Shown: piece by piece, positions 14,535 to 23,843 of the stretch
How the letters are laid out: every line of letters starts with the position of its first letter
Numbering within the stretch: position 1 is the stretch's first letter
Assembly (NCBI GenBank): GCA_902803165.1
Contig: CADCOS010000032.1
Coordinates: 1-37,448, forward strand
DNA: 37,448 nt
Direction: 5' to 3'
Origin: an uncultured bacterium
Lineage (GTDB): Bacteria; Cyanobacteriota; Vampirovibrionia; Gastranaerophilales; Gastranaerophilaceae
Notes under the pieces: generated by a model
What the model was told of the DNA's origin: nothing
Seen by the model: the letters and a program-made list of their open reading frames with translations, nothing else
The model's database searches: none
Made by a program: the position numbers and the translations under genes

Positions 14535-15628
14535 TGAATTATTTATATTTCTTATATATGGAGTTTCTGGCAAAGCATAATATTCCGCAACTGTTCGGTG
14601 ATATAACATTCTTCTGTATACCGATTACTATTATTTTTGCGGCACTTCTTGTTATTGTACTTGCACTTGTACTATTTGAAAGAAAGCTTTTGGGTTGGTT
14701 TACTCAAAGAAAAGGTCCGAACAGAGTAGGTTTTTGGGGTGTTTTACAAACACTGGCAGATGCTTTTAAATTGTTATGCAAAGAAAATATTACACCGTCC
14801 GGAGCAAACAGGTTCCTTTTTAATTTAGCACCAATCATGATGTTTACGCCTGCTCTTGTTGTATTGGGAATAATACCATACAGCTCTGAATTTACATTTA
14901 TAAGTACGGAAACGAACCTTTTATTGTTCGTAATATTCTCTGCACTTCCTGTTTTAAGCATACTTATTGGCGGGAAATCAAGTGATAACAAATATGCACT
15001 TTTAGGTGCAGTGAGAAACATTGCTCAAATTTTGGCTTACGAACTTCCGATTGCATTCAGTTTGATGAGTATAATGGTTTTAGCTTCATCAATGAATTTG
15101 ACGGGTATTATGCTTGCTCAAAGCACAAAGTACGGTGCATTGGGATGGTTTTGGATTCCATGCTTTATAGGATTCGTGGTAATATTTATCTGCACACTTG
15201 CTGAACTTAACCGATGTCCGTTTGATTTACCTGAAGCGGAAAGTGAACTTATTTGCGGTTATAATACGGAATACTCAGGTATGAGATTTGCTTTATTCTA
15301 CTTGGGAGAATACACTTTACTTTTGGCAAACGCTTTATTTATATCTATACTTTTCCTCGGCGGTTATCTTTCTCCTTTTGGAAAATATATTTCTCCGATA
15401 TTATTTTCTCAAAACGTAGGGAATATAGTTTTGTATTTTGAACAAGCTTTCTGGCTGTTTCTAAAAGCATTTTTTGTAATATTTATTGTAATTTGGATTA
15501 GGGCTACAATGCCGAGAATGGCTTCTTTTGATTTGCTTAAATTCTCTTGGTGCCGGCTTTTACCTGTTTCAATACTAAATTTGTTTATCGTTATTATTAT
15601 AAAATATTTTGGAGGTTTGTATGCTTAA
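14534..15628 (+). CDS. nuoH: NADH-quinone oxidoreductase subunit H
   Basis: NuoH is the membrane subunit that contacts the peripheral arm and lines the quinone channel. The 364-aa protein has about eight hydrophobic helices, FERKLLGWFTQRKGPNRVG near residues 49-67, and the acidic loop CTLAELNRCPFDLPEAESEL near 220-239, followed by YNTEYSGMRFALFYLGEY. All of these are diagnostic. Its ATG overlaps the nuoD stop, and nuoI begins inside its last codons. Confidence 0.96.
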   Translation: MNYLYFLYMEFLAKHNIPQLFGDITFFCIPITIIFAALLVIVLALVLFERKLLGWFTQRKGPNRVGFWGVLQTLADAFKLLCKENITPSGANRFLFNLAPIMMFTPALVVLGIIPYSSEFTFISTETNLLLFVIFSALPVLSILIGGKSSDNKYALLGAVRNIAQILAYELPIAFSLMSIMVLASSMNLTGIMLAQSTKYGALGWFWIPCFIGFVVIFICTLAELNRCPFDLPEAESELICGYNTEYSGMRFALFYLGEYTLLLANALFISILFLGGYLSPFGKYISPILFSQNVGNIVLYFEQAFWLFLKAFFVIFIVIWIRATMPRMASFDLLKFSWCRLLPVSILNLFIVIIIKYFGGLYA

Positions 15629-15989
15629 AAACATATTAAAATTATTAATAAGCCTCCTTAATGTAGGGAAACATCTTTTTAAAAGACCTGTAACGCTGGA
15701 ATATCCCGAAAAGAAAAATTCTAAACCTGAAAATTTCAGAGGGGTTCCTGTTGTAAATAAATGTATTAAATGCGGAACCTGCATAAATGTTTGCCCGTCG
15801 GGAGCGATTCAAATTGAAGAAAATCAATTTTTTATTAATTTAAAAAAATGCATTTTTTGCGGTAATTGCTCATACTATTGCCCCGTAAAAGCAATAAAAA
15901 TGTCAGATAAATATGAAACAGCAGTCAGCGATAAAAACGAACTTATTCTTACTTACGATATTAAAGTGTCGGAGGTGAAAGATGTATAA
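15621..15989 (+). CDS. nuoI: NADH-quinone oxidoreductase subunit I (2[4Fe-4S])
   Basis: NuoI carries clusters N6a and N6b. The 122-aa protein has two motifs, CIKCGTCINVCP near residues 50-61 and CIFCGNCSYYCP near 80-91. The ATG at 15621 is chosen because it follows GGAGG (15611-15615), although an in-frame TTG lies slightly upstream. In an enzyme without NuoEFG this subunit is the most exposed electron entry point and the likely ferredoxin contact, as proposed for NDH-1-type enzymes; that is inference here. Confidence 0.95.
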   Translation: MLKNILKLLISLLNVGKHLFKRPVTLEYPEKKNSKPENFRGVPVVNKCIKCGTCINVCPSGAIQIEENQFFINLKKCIFCGNCSYYCPVKAIKMSDKYETAVSDKNELILTYDIKVSEVKDV

Positions 15990-16500
15990 CCAAATAATTT
16001 TTTATATTTCAGCTATATTTACAGTATTATTTGCACTTTTAGCAATTAAGTTTGATAACATATTTTATTCATTATTATCTGCAATTGTAGTGTTCATAAG
16101 CATTGCCGCAATATTTTTCACGGCAGGCTCGGAGTACAACGCAATTATACAATTTGCTGTTTACGGTTTTGCAATTCCGGTAATTTTGGGAATTACAATA
16201 ATGTTTACAACCTTAAAAGGAAAAACTGAAAACTCGTCAAGAAATAAGTGGATTTCGTATATTCTGTTTTTACTCGGCGGAATATTTTTAATTGCATTAA
16301 TTTATTTAGTTTTAATATCCTTTGTAACCGTACCTGACGGCTTTAACATCAATTCAAATTCACCTGTTTCAGGAAATAGTATTCCTATATTTGCTGACGG
16401 AATTTTCAAAAAATACGTTTGGGGATTTGAATTAATATCATTAGTCATTACAATAGCCGCTATTGGTTTAACCATATTTAAAAAGGAGGTGAAAGACTAA
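15982..16500 (+). CDS. nuoJ: NADH-quinone oxidoreductase subunit J
   Basis: NuoJ is a membrane subunit involved in coupling electron transfer to proton pumping. The 172-aa protein has five hydrophobic helices; the third contains the conserved AVYGFAIPVILGITIMF segment near residues 55-71 (in most homologues VYVGAIMVLFLFVIM), so this stretch is divergent from the usual Gly/Ala-Val pattern. It overlaps nuoI by 8 bases and touches nuoK. Assignment rests on position, length and topology as much as on sequence. Confidence 0.88.
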   Translation: MYNQIIFYISAIFTVLFALLAIKFDNIFYSLLSAIVVFISIAAIFFTAGSEYNAIIQFAVYGFAIPVILGITIMFTTLKGKTENSSRNKWISYILFLLGGIFLIALIYLVLISFVTVPDGFNINSNSPVSGNSIPIFADGIFKKYVWGFELISLVITIAAIGLTIFKKEVKD

Positions 16501-16808
16501 TGGAAGGATTAACCCTTTATCACTACCTTTTTCTCGGACTGATTCTATTCGTAATAGGCATTTCAGGTTCAATACTTTGCAAAAATGTAATCAAAGTGCT
16601 TATTTCTATTGAATTTATGCTCTGCGGAATAAATATAAATTTTATAGCATTTGCTTCTTATTGCGGAAGCCCTGCTTATGACGGATTAATATTCGGACTG
16701 TTTTACACCGGAATTGGTGCGGTTGAACTTGCAGTAGCTTTATATATTTTCTATTTAATGTATAAGAAAAAGCTTTCTGATAACATAGAACATTATGGAG
16801 ATTTATAA
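16500..16808 (+). CDS. nuoK: NADH-quinone oxidoreductase subunit K
   Basis: NuoK is a three-helix antiporter-like subunit related to MrpC. The 102-aa protein shows the family pattern: LYHYLFLGLILFVIGISG, then the conserved Glu in LISIEFMLCGININFIAF near residues 33-50, and a second acidic site in GIGAVELAVALYIF near 73-86. Both membrane glutamates needed for proton transfer are present. The ATG shares a base with the nuoJ stop. Confidence 0.94.
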   Translation: MEGLTLYHYLFLGLILFVIGISGSILCKNVIKVLISIEFMLCGININFIAFASYCGSPAYDGLIFGLFYTGIGAVELAVALYIFYLMYKKKLSDNIEHYGDL

Positions 16809-16810
16809 CA

Positions 16811-18670
16811 TTGGCAGAAATAATTTCTAATAACATATATTTAATAATATTAATGCCTTTATGGATTTTTCTTGTTATTATGACAGGCAGATTTTTTGCC
16901 GTTTATGTAAATAATATGCTTATTAATATTCTGACGTTATTCTCGTCTTTGCTGGGAATGTTATCCTGCGGAGGGCTTTTTTATACATTTTCTCCGGATA
17001 ATGTTTTTGAATATCAATTGCCTTTTATAAAAATTAACGATTTTATTATTCATTACGGAATTTATATAGACAAAACCGCTCTTATATTTGCTTTTATTTT
17101 ATTCAGCGTAAGTTTTTTTGTGCAGCTTTTCAGTATTTTTTATATGAAAGAAGAGAAAAAACGATACAGATTTTTTGCTTTATTAAATTTATTTAATTTT
17201 GCACTTGCAGGGTTATTCTTTAGTCCAAACTTATTTCAAACATACGTTTTTTGGGAAATCGCAAGTGTTGTTTCATATCTTTTAATAGGATTTGATTACT
17301 TTAACACAGCCAAGTCCAAAGCTTCAAAAAAAGTTTTTATTATTAACAGAATAGGCGATACGGCTCTTATTTCCGGAATAATTTTAAGCTCATATTTTAT
17401 GTTTGAATATGCTCCTGATAAAAGTTTAGCGGCACTCCCATTTATGGATATGAATATAATCTCGACATTATTATATTCTTATACATCAAAAGTGCTCTTT
17501 TTAACAATTTGCGGGCTTTTCATAATTTCCGCGATAGTAAAATCCGCACAAGCTCCTTTTTATATGTGGCTTCAAGAAGCAATGGAAGCAAAACTTCCGG
17601 TTAGCGCATTGTTACATTCCGCTACTCTTGTCACATTGGGAATTTATCTTGTAATACGAACTTTGCCGTTTTTAACATTCAGTCCGACAATACTAAAATT
17701 AATTGCATTAACAGGAATTCTTACAGCTATAATTTGTTCCCTTTCCGCTTGTGCTCAAATTAACCCTAAAAAAGCACTCGCATACTCAACCTCAGCACAA
17801 ATAGGCATAATGTTTTTTGCACTTGGGATATTAAATATTAAAACTGCCGTTATGCTGTTTTGCGCTCATGCTTTCATTAAATCAATGCTATTTTTAACCT
17901 TGCCTGACGAAAATCGGGAATGGGATTATTTTAGTTTTATATCATTTATAATAGGCGGATTTTCACTGTCAGGAATGATTTTTTCAGGGCTTTGCGCAAA
18001 AGAAGTTTTTGCTTGCAATTTAAACAATAACGGCGTTATTATATTATCTTTATTATCATTTGCCACCGCATTTTATACCGCAAGACTTGCATTTAATATT
18101 GCTTCCTCTCACGGATTAACAAAGACTTTACCCGATAAATTAAAAATAACCGCTATTTCAGGATTAATATTCTTGAATATAATTTTGTATGTTATTTTAA
18201 GACTTAAATTCTCGTATAAAATAACGGAACCGTTTTGGAGCGCACTATTCGGGTGGATTTTTGTTTATATTTTATACACAAAAAACAAATTTATAAAAAT
18301 ACCGATATTATATGAAATATGCTACGAGGGTTTTTATTTTGATAAAATTTTGACATCTTTTTCTGATAAATTATTCAATTATATTTCAACAATTTCTGAA
18401 AAGATTGAACATAAAATTTTCGAAAACTATACGGTATTAAACGCTTCAGCAAGAATAGCCGTTAATTTTTCAGGGCTTATAGAAAATAAAATTATGAACA
18501 AATCCGTTGAATTAATAAAAAACGGATTACTAAAAATTTCTGAAAATGATTTAAAAATGCAGCAGGGAAATATTCAAAGATACAATTTGTATGCATTTTT
18601 GATAATAACAGTGATTATAACATGCCTGATTTTGGCATACACAGCTATTATAAGCTACGCAGGAGGATAA
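16811..18670 (+). CDS. nuoL: NADH-quinone oxidoreductase subunit L (divergent)
   Basis: NuoL is the distal antiporter-like proton-pumping subunit with a long lateral helix. The 619-aa protein keeps the key charges: YVFWEIASVVSYLLIGF (Glu in helix 5) and IVKSAQAPFYMWLQEAMEA (Lys in helix 7), followed by PVSALLHSATLV. After HAFIKSMLFL, the usual loop with GSVIH and KMGGL is replaced by a short TLPDENREWDYF, so roughly 17 residues are missing. The C-terminal lateral helix and last membrane helix are intact. It starts with TTG two bases after the nuoK stop. It is a functional-looking but unusual NuoL. Confidence 0.92.
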   Translation: MAEIISNNIYLIILMPLWIFLVIMTGRFFAVYVNNMLINILTLFSSLLGMLSCGGLFYTFSPDNVFEYQLPFIKINDFIIHYGIYIDKTALIFAFILFSVSFFVQLFSIFYMKEEKKRYRFFALLNLFNFALAGLFFSPNLFQTYVFWEIASVVSYLLIGFDYFNTAKSKASKKVFIINRIGDTALISGIILSSYFMFEYAPDKSLAALPFMDMNIISTLLYSYTSKVLFLTICGLFIISAIVKSAQAPFYMWLQEAMEAKLPVSALLHSATLVTLGIYLVIRTLPFLTFSPTILKLIALTGILTAIICSLSACAQINPKKALAYSTSAQIGIMFFALGILNIKTAVMLFCAHAFIKSMLFLTLPDENREWDYFSFISFIIGGFSLSGMIFSGLCAKEVFACNLNNNGVIILSLLSFATAFYTARLAFNIASSHGLTKTLPDKLKITAISGLIFLNIILYVILRLKFSYKITEPFWSALFGWIFVYILYTKNKFIKIPILYEICYEGFYFDKILTSFSDKLFNYISTISEKIEHKIFENYTVLNASARIAVNFSGLIENKIMNKSVELIKNGLLKISENDLKMQQGNIQRYNLYAFLIITVIITCLILAYTAIISYAGG

Positions 18671-20152
18671 ATGGACATATTTATTTCAATACCTTTTTTA
18701 ATATTTTTACCGATGGCGGCGTCATTTTTATTGATGTCACCGCTTTTTACGAACAATGAAATTTCCATTAGGAGGTTCGCAAAAAGCTTATGCGGTTTCC
18801 ACTTAATTTATACAATAATTCTGTTCGCATTTTTTAATGCAGCAAATCCTTATACCTGCAAATTGTCATTTTTTGGTCAAGACTGGATAGAATCACTGGG
18901 AATACAATTTGCTTTTAAAATTGACGGAATCAGCATGCTGCTCGTCCTTTTGACTTCTTTCATATTCTTTATTGCATCAATGGCAAGTAAAATGAATATT
19001 CGAAAGAGCCATAAATTTTATTATTCAATGCTTTTACTGCTAATGTCGGCTGTTTTAGGAATTTTTACCGCTAACGATATGTTTGTATTTTTCCTGTTTT
19101 GGGAATTAGAACTTATTCCTGCATATTTTCTCATTGGCGGAGATTTTGGTCACGAATATAAAGAAGAATCAAAAAAATCAGCCGTTAAGTTTGTACTGTT
19201 TACTTTTTTAGGCAGTATGATTATGCTGCTTGGAATTTTGCTTTTGCACTACTTCAACTATAACTCCGCAAATATTCTATCTTCTGTTTTCGAAAATATT
19301 ATTACAACAAATATTCCTACGAGTATAAAATACTTAATATCTATATGCTTTTTAATAGGATTTGGCGTAAAACTTCCGATTATTCCTTTACATACCTGGC
19401 TTCCGGATGCACATACCAATGCTCCGACACCGGTAAGTATGATTTTAGCGGGAATACTTTTAAAAACAGGGGCTTATGGTATATACAGATTTAATTATCA
19501 AATATTGGGGGATATTTTTTCAAATTTTGCCGGTATTTTAGCTGTTCTTGCACTTATCAATATAATTTATACAGCTTTTGTAGCATATACCCAAAAAGAT
19601 ATTAAACGCATTGTTGCGTATTCAAGTATTTCAAATATGGGACTTGTTTTATTAGGTCTTTGTGCCTTCAATCAAATAGGTTTGAGCGCTTCTGTTTTCC
19701 ACATGATTGCACACTCCTTTGTAACGGCGGGACTGTTCATGATTTGCGGAATAGTATATTTAAGATGCAAAACCAGAGATATAAATTCTCTGGGAGGAAT
19801 AGCAATTTATATGCCGAGACTTTTCGGATTTGCATCCCTTATTGTTTTAGCATCCGTAGGTATACCGCTTTTTGCTCCTTTTATAGGTGAAATTCTTACC
19901 ATAATATCTGCTATGTTTTCTGATATGGGAACGGTTTTAAAACTAACGGCAATATTTTCGCTTCCTCTTTTAATAATAAGTTCTTGTTACATGCTTAAAT
20001 TCCTACACGAAGGATTTATGGGGCAAGTTCAGGAAAAGTTCTCAAAAATTAATGATATTACGGTACATGAATTTGTAATACTTGCTTCAATTACGACCGG
20101 TCTTATATTTTTGGGTATATTCCCGTTTGTAGTTTTAAATATGGTGGGATAG
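18671..20152 (+). CDS. nuoM: NADH-quinone oxidoreductase subunit M
   Basis: NuoM is a middle antiporter-like pump subunit. The 493-aa protein has about 14 helices and canonical motifs: FFLFWELELIPAYFLIG (catalytic Glu near residue 145), GFGVKLPIIPLHTWLPDAH (Lys near 237), then NAPTPVSMILAGILLKTGAYG and HMIAHSFVTAGLFMICG. It starts one base after the nuoL stop. In contrast to NuoL, all conserved loops are complete. Confidence 0.96.
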   Translation: MDIFISIPFLIFLPMAASFLLMSPLFTNNEISIRRFAKSLCGFHLIYTIILFAFFNAANPYTCKLSFFGQDWIESLGIQFAFKIDGISMLLVLLTSFIFFIASMASKMNIRKSHKFYYSMLLLLMSAVLGIFTANDMFVFFLFWELELIPAYFLIGGDFGHEYKEESKKSAVKFVLFTFLGSMIMLLGILLLHYFNYNSANILSSVFENIITTNIPTSIKYLISICFLIGFGVKLPIIPLHTWLPDAHTNAPTPVSMILAGILLKTGAYGIYRFNYQILGDIFSNFAGILAVLALINIIYTAFVAYTQKDIKRIVAYSSISNMGLVLLGLCAFNQIGLSASVFHMIAHSFVTAGLFMICGIVYLRCKTRDINSLGGIAIYMPRLFGFASLIVLASVGIPLFAPFIGEILTIISAMFSDMGTVLKLTAIFSLPLLIISSCYMLKFLHEGFMGQVQEKFSKINDITVHEFVILASITTGLIFLGIFPFVVLNMVG

Positions 20153-20158
20153 AAGAAT

Positions 20159-21589
20159 ATGATAAACGATTTTTTCAATATAATGCTTCCTCAAATATGC
20201 TTGGGACTTTTTATAGTCCTGCAGCTTTTATTGAGCATATTTTTATCACCAAGATTTGAAAAATATGCAAGAATAATATCCGCATCAGGAATCGCATTGA
20301 GCGCAGTACTGCTTACATCCGTACAGGCAGAACCTCAATATTTCGGATTAAAAAATGCAGTAATGTCTGATTATTATACTGTTTTATTTCATTTTATAAT
20401 TCTTATTTGCGGATTCTTTATAGTTCTTTTAATGAAAAATTTAACCCTAAAGTCAAAACAAAATTCATATACTTTGCATGCATTACTTTTAACAGCCATA
20501 TTTGGTGCATTTAATATTGTAAGTGCGAATGACTTTTTAACATTGTTTATATCAATTGAATTACTGTCCTTCCCGACATACTTTTTAATTGCGTCAACCC
20601 GTAATTACTATTCCAAAGAAGCTTGTTTTAAATATTTAATTACAAATGCAATCTCCACCGGAGTCTTTTTATTCGGAGTCTCATACCTGTACGGGATAAC
20701 TTCATCTGTTAATTTTTCTGAAATTACCGAATTTATGAGCGAAAATGAGCCATCTCTATTATATGCTTTTTCGGGAATTATGATCATTTTGGGGTTAATT
20801 TCAAAATTATCAATTTTTCCGTTTGCGAATTGGGTTATTGACGTATATAAAGGTACCGAAACTTCAATACTAGCATTTTTATCAACGATACCTAAACTTG
20901 CAATGTTCGCTATTGTATGCAGATTACTTGTATTTCCTTTATCATACAGTTTTGAATTAGCTTTTGTTTTGGCAATTATTTCAATTATAACAGCATTTTG
21001 GGCAAATACTTATGCCATAAGAGAAAATAATGTCAAAGTAATCTTTGCCTGTTCTTCTGCCGCTAATGCTTCATATATGCTTCTTGTTGCCGCTCTGGTT
21101 TCAGTTTATAACCTTTCTACAGTTATTTTTTATTTAGTTTGCTATGTAATAATGAACCTTACTGTATTTTGTTTCTTAAATATTACAGAATACAACAATA
21201 TCGGCTTTAACATTAACGATTTTAAAAATATTTTCCATAAAAATCATGGTTTTGCGGTTTGCTACGCTCTTACAATAATTGCACTTGCAGGATTCCCTAT
21301 AACATCGGGTTTTGCTGCCAAAATTTATTTATTTTCAGCAGTTGCCAATTCCGGACTTATATTTTTACCGTTTTTACTTGCTTTATTATTGTTAACGGTA
21401 ATTGCACTATTTTATTATCTGAAAATTATTATGCCTTTATTTGAAAAGAATAATTCCGAAGGTATTAAATTAAAAGCTTTTTACTCACAAAAGTTTGTAC
21501 TTTTTATAACAGCTGCCATTACACTTATAATCGGAATTTGTCCTGAAAAACTAATTGAACTGTGCCGTTTTATTGCCTATAACATATAA
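20159..21589 (+). CDS. nuoN: NADH-quinone oxidoreductase subunit N
   Basis: NuoN is the proximal antiporter-like pump subunit. The 476-aa protein shows [22 protein letters not shown] (Glu in helix 5; the second half spans about residues 130-142), [20 protein letters not shown] near 216-235 with the conserved Lys, and PKLAMFAIV. In the C-terminal half [14 protein letters not shown] keeps the late lysine. It starts 6 bases after nuoM and closes the operon. No nuoE, nuoF or nuoG follows: the next gene is ruvB. Confidence 0.94.
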   Translation: MINDFFNIMLPQICLGLFIVLQLLLSIFLSPRFEKYARIISASGIALSAVLLTSVQAEPQYFGLKNAVMSDYYTVLFHFIILICGFFIVLLMKNLTLKSKQNSYTLHALLLTAIFGAFNIVSANDFLTLFISIELLSFPTYFLIASTRNYYSKEACFKYLITNAISTGVFLFGVSYLYGITSSVNFSEITEFMSENEPSLLYAFSGIMIILGLISKLSIFPFANWVIDVYKGTETSILAFLSTIPKLAMFAIVCRLLVFPLSYSFELAFVLAIISIITAFWANTYAIRENNVKVIFACSSAANASYMLLVAALVSVYNLSTVIFYLVCYVIMNLTVFCFLNITEYNNIGFNINDFKNIFHKNHGFAVCYALTIIALAGFPITSGFAAKIYLFSAVANSGLIFLPFLLALLLLTVIALFYYLKIIMPLFEKNNSEGIKLKAFYSQKFVLFITAAITLIIGICPEKLIELCRFIAYNI

Positions 21590-21609
21590 TTTATGGTATT
21601 ATGTGGCTA
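21573..21609 (+). promoter_or_regulatory. ruvB promoter, probably producing a leaderless mRNA
   Basis: TTGCCT (21573-21578) and TATTAT (21597-21602) have 18-base spacing, so transcription is expected at about 21609, the A of the ruvB ATG. No Shine-Dalgarno sequence is visible. The promoter lies inside the last codons of nuoN. Confidence 0.55.
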
Positions 21610-22676
21610 TGGCAATAATATCAGACGACAATATAATTAAAAAACATTCCTCTGCTAAAAATCCAAACATAAAAGCAGAATCTATTGAATACGATAAAAC
21701 TTTTGAAAATTCAATCAGACCTAAAGATTTTGAAAGTTATATAGGTCAAAGCTCCCTAAAAGAAACTTTAAAAATAATTCTTGAGGCGGCAAAAAAAAGA
21801 GAAAAACCGCTTGATCACATGCTTTTTTACGGACCGCCCGGATTAGGAAAAACAACAATTGCAGGTGTAATTGCCGCCCAAATGGGAGTTGATATAAAAA
21901 TAACTTCCGCCCCCGCTCTTGAAAGGCCTCGCGATATTATAGGGATTCTTATGTCGCTCAAAGGCGGAGAAATTCTTTTCATTGATGAAATTCACAGACT
22001 TAACAAAGTTGCTGAAGAAATTCTGTATCCTGCAATGGAAGATTTCACTTTGGATATGACTACAGGTAAAAGTCAAACGGCCAAAACACTAAGAGTACCT
22101 ATTCCTAAATTTACATTAATAGGAGCTACGACGAAAGCGGGGGAACTGTCAAGCCCATTGAGAGACAGGTTTGGAATGATTCACAGATTGGAATTTTATT
22201 CCGTGGAAGAACTTTCAAAAGTGGTCACAAGAACAGCCGGATTAATTGATATAAAAATTACTGAAGAAGGAGCAAAAGCTATAGCAAAGAGATCCAGAGG
22301 GACTCCTCGTATTGCTAACAGACTTGTCAAAAGAGTATCAGATTTTGCGATAGTCAAATACGACGGAATAATAGACGAAAATGTTGCGAATGAATCTCTT
22401 GATATATTAAAAATTGATACTTACGGATTAGATACAACAGATAGAGCTCTTTTGAATTTAATTATAGATAAATATGACGGAGGACCGGTCGGAATCGAAA
22501 CAATAGCAGCAGCTTTAAGTGAAGATGTAAGAACTATTGAAGATGTTTGTGAACCATATCTTTTACAAGCGGGATTTTTACAAAGAACTCCGAGAGGAAG
22601 AAAAGTATCGCCCGAAGGTTACAGACATTTAGGAATAAATCTGCCGTCAGAACAAAAAAGGTTATTTGACTATTAG
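21609..22676 (+). CDS. ruvB: Holliday junction branch migration ATPase RuvB
   Basis: RuvB is the AAA+ motor that, with RuvA, drives branch migration of Holliday junctions in recombination and repair. The 355-aa protein has Walker A GPPGLGKT (about residues 75-82), Walker [10 protein letters not shown] near 123, sensor [17 protein letters not shown] near 170 and a winged-helix C-terminus ([20 protein letters not shown]). The start at ATG 21609 gives the normal N-terminus with a short extra Ser/Lys-rich leader; the frame is open upstream to 21555, but that would run into nuoN. ruvA and ruvC are not adjacent. Confidence 0.97.
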   Translation: MAIISDDNIIKKHSSAKNPNIKAESIEYDKTFENSIRPKDFESYIGQSSLKETLKIILEAAKKREKPLDHMLFYGPPGLGKTTIAGVIAAQMGVDIKITSAPALERPRDIIGILMSLKGGEILFIDEIHRLNKVAEEILYPAMEDFTLDMTTGKSQTAKTLRVPIPKFTLIGATTKAGELSSPLRDRFGMIHRLEFYSVEELSKVVTRTAGLIDIKITEEGAKAIAKRSRGTPRIANRLVKRVSDFAIVKYDGIIDENVANESLDILKIDTYGLDTTDRALLNLIIDKYDGGPVGIETIAAALSEDVRTIEDVCEPYLLQAGFLQRTPRGRKVSPEGYRHLGINLPSEQKRLFDY

Positions 22677-22685
22677 GATTAATTA

Positions 22686-23786
22686 ATGAAAAAATTATTA
22701 TTCTTTATATTTATATTTTTTATATCTGTTTTCTCCTGCTTTGCAGAAGACGCAAATATTTTACCGTCTCAGACCGGAATTGTACAAACAGTAGAATACA
22801 TCGATTTAGACGGGGGTGAATACACTCAAACAAAACAAATCGCTGAAATAAAGCTTCTAAAAGGTGATTTAAAAGGAGAAAAAGTTACAGTTGACAACAT
22901 GCTCACCGGAAATCCAAATTATGACATTAAACTAAAAAAAGGAATGAAGGTTGTTTTGCACGTTGAAAAAAGCGATGACGGACTTATGTTTTCCGTGGAA
23001 GATATTGAACGCTCCGGAGTTTTAGTGGTATTGGGCCTTATTTTTTGCGCATTACTTATTTATGTCGGAAAAGAAAAAGGATTATGCAGTCTTGTATCAA
23101 TATGTCTGACTTGTTTTTTAATATTTTATTTACTGTCACCGATGATTTTAACGGGTATTAATCCGGCTCTTGCAACACTTATTACATGCCTGCTTGCAAC
23201 TTTGGTTACAATGTATTTAGTCGGCGGATTCAACAAGAAAAGTACATCTGCTGCGATAGGGTGTGTTTTAAGTCTTTTGACAGCTGGAATTTTATCTTAT
23301 TTAACCGTAAAATTTGCTTCATTAACAGGGTTTAGCGGCGAAAATTCCATGTTTTTATATTCTGCACACCCTGAACTCGATTTTATATCTATTGTAATTT
23401 CGACAATGATGCTTGCAACACTCGGTGCCGTAATGGATGTCGGAATGTCAATCGCAAGCACAATCAATGAAATTTATTCCGTTGATAACACAAAAACTAT
23501 AAAAGAACTTTTTCTATCAGGTATGAATGTCGGAAGGGATATTATAGGAACAATGGCTAACACATTGATTCTCGTTTACTTAGGAGGTTCTCTTCCTCTA
23601 ATCCTTCTTGCTTCTAATATAGATTTGCAAAAGTTCTTTAACCTTAATCAAGTTGTGACGGAAATTGCATCTGCACTAATCGGGAGTTCCGCCATTGTTA
23701 TTTGCGTTCCAATTACAGCAATTGTCGCATCCGAGCTTGTCAGCCGAATTAAACAAAATGATGATTTCTCAAATTTCGGTAAATAA
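22686..23786 (+). CDS. YibE/F-family multi-pass membrane protein
   Basis: YibE/F proteins are integral membrane proteins of unknown biochemical function found in many bacteria. The 366-aa protein has an N-terminal signal-like helix (about residues 1-20), an extracytoplasmic beta-rich domain to about residue 115 (GEKVTVDNMLTGNPNYDIKL), then seven to eight membrane helices with the conserved ATLGAVMDVGMSIASTINEI and GRDIIGTMANTLILVYLGGS segments. It begins 9 bases after ruvB with AGGA before the ATG, so it is likely cotranscribed. Confidence 0.88.
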   Translation: MKKLLFFIFIFFISVFSCFAEDANILPSQTGIVQTVEYIDLDGGEYTQTKQIAEIKLLKGDLKGEKVTVDNMLTGNPNYDIKLKKGMKVVLHVEKSDDGLMFSVEDIERSGVLVVLGLIFCALLIYVGKEKGLCSLVSICLTCFLIFYLLSPMILTGINPALATLITCLLATLVTMYLVGGFNKKSTSAAIGCVLSLLTAGILSYLTVKFASLTGFSGENSMFLYSAHPELDFISIVISTMMLATLGAVMDVGMSIASTINEIYSVDNTKTIKELFLSGMNVGRDIIGTMANTLILVYLGGSLPLILLASNIDLQKFFNLNQVVTEIASALIGSSAIVICVPITAIVASELVSRIKQNDDFSNFGK

Positions 23787-23815
23787 TTGATTTTTCATAT
23801 TCCAAATGATATACT
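23787..23815 (+). promoter_or_regulatory. Promoter of the exported protein at 23844
   Basis: TTGATT (23787-23792) and TATACT (23810-23815) are separated by 17 bases. The start near 23822 leaves a 22-nt leader with GGGGAG 8 nt before the ATG. Confidence 0.7.
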
Positions 23816-23843
23816 TGTGTTGAATTTAAGGGGAGAAAATGGG

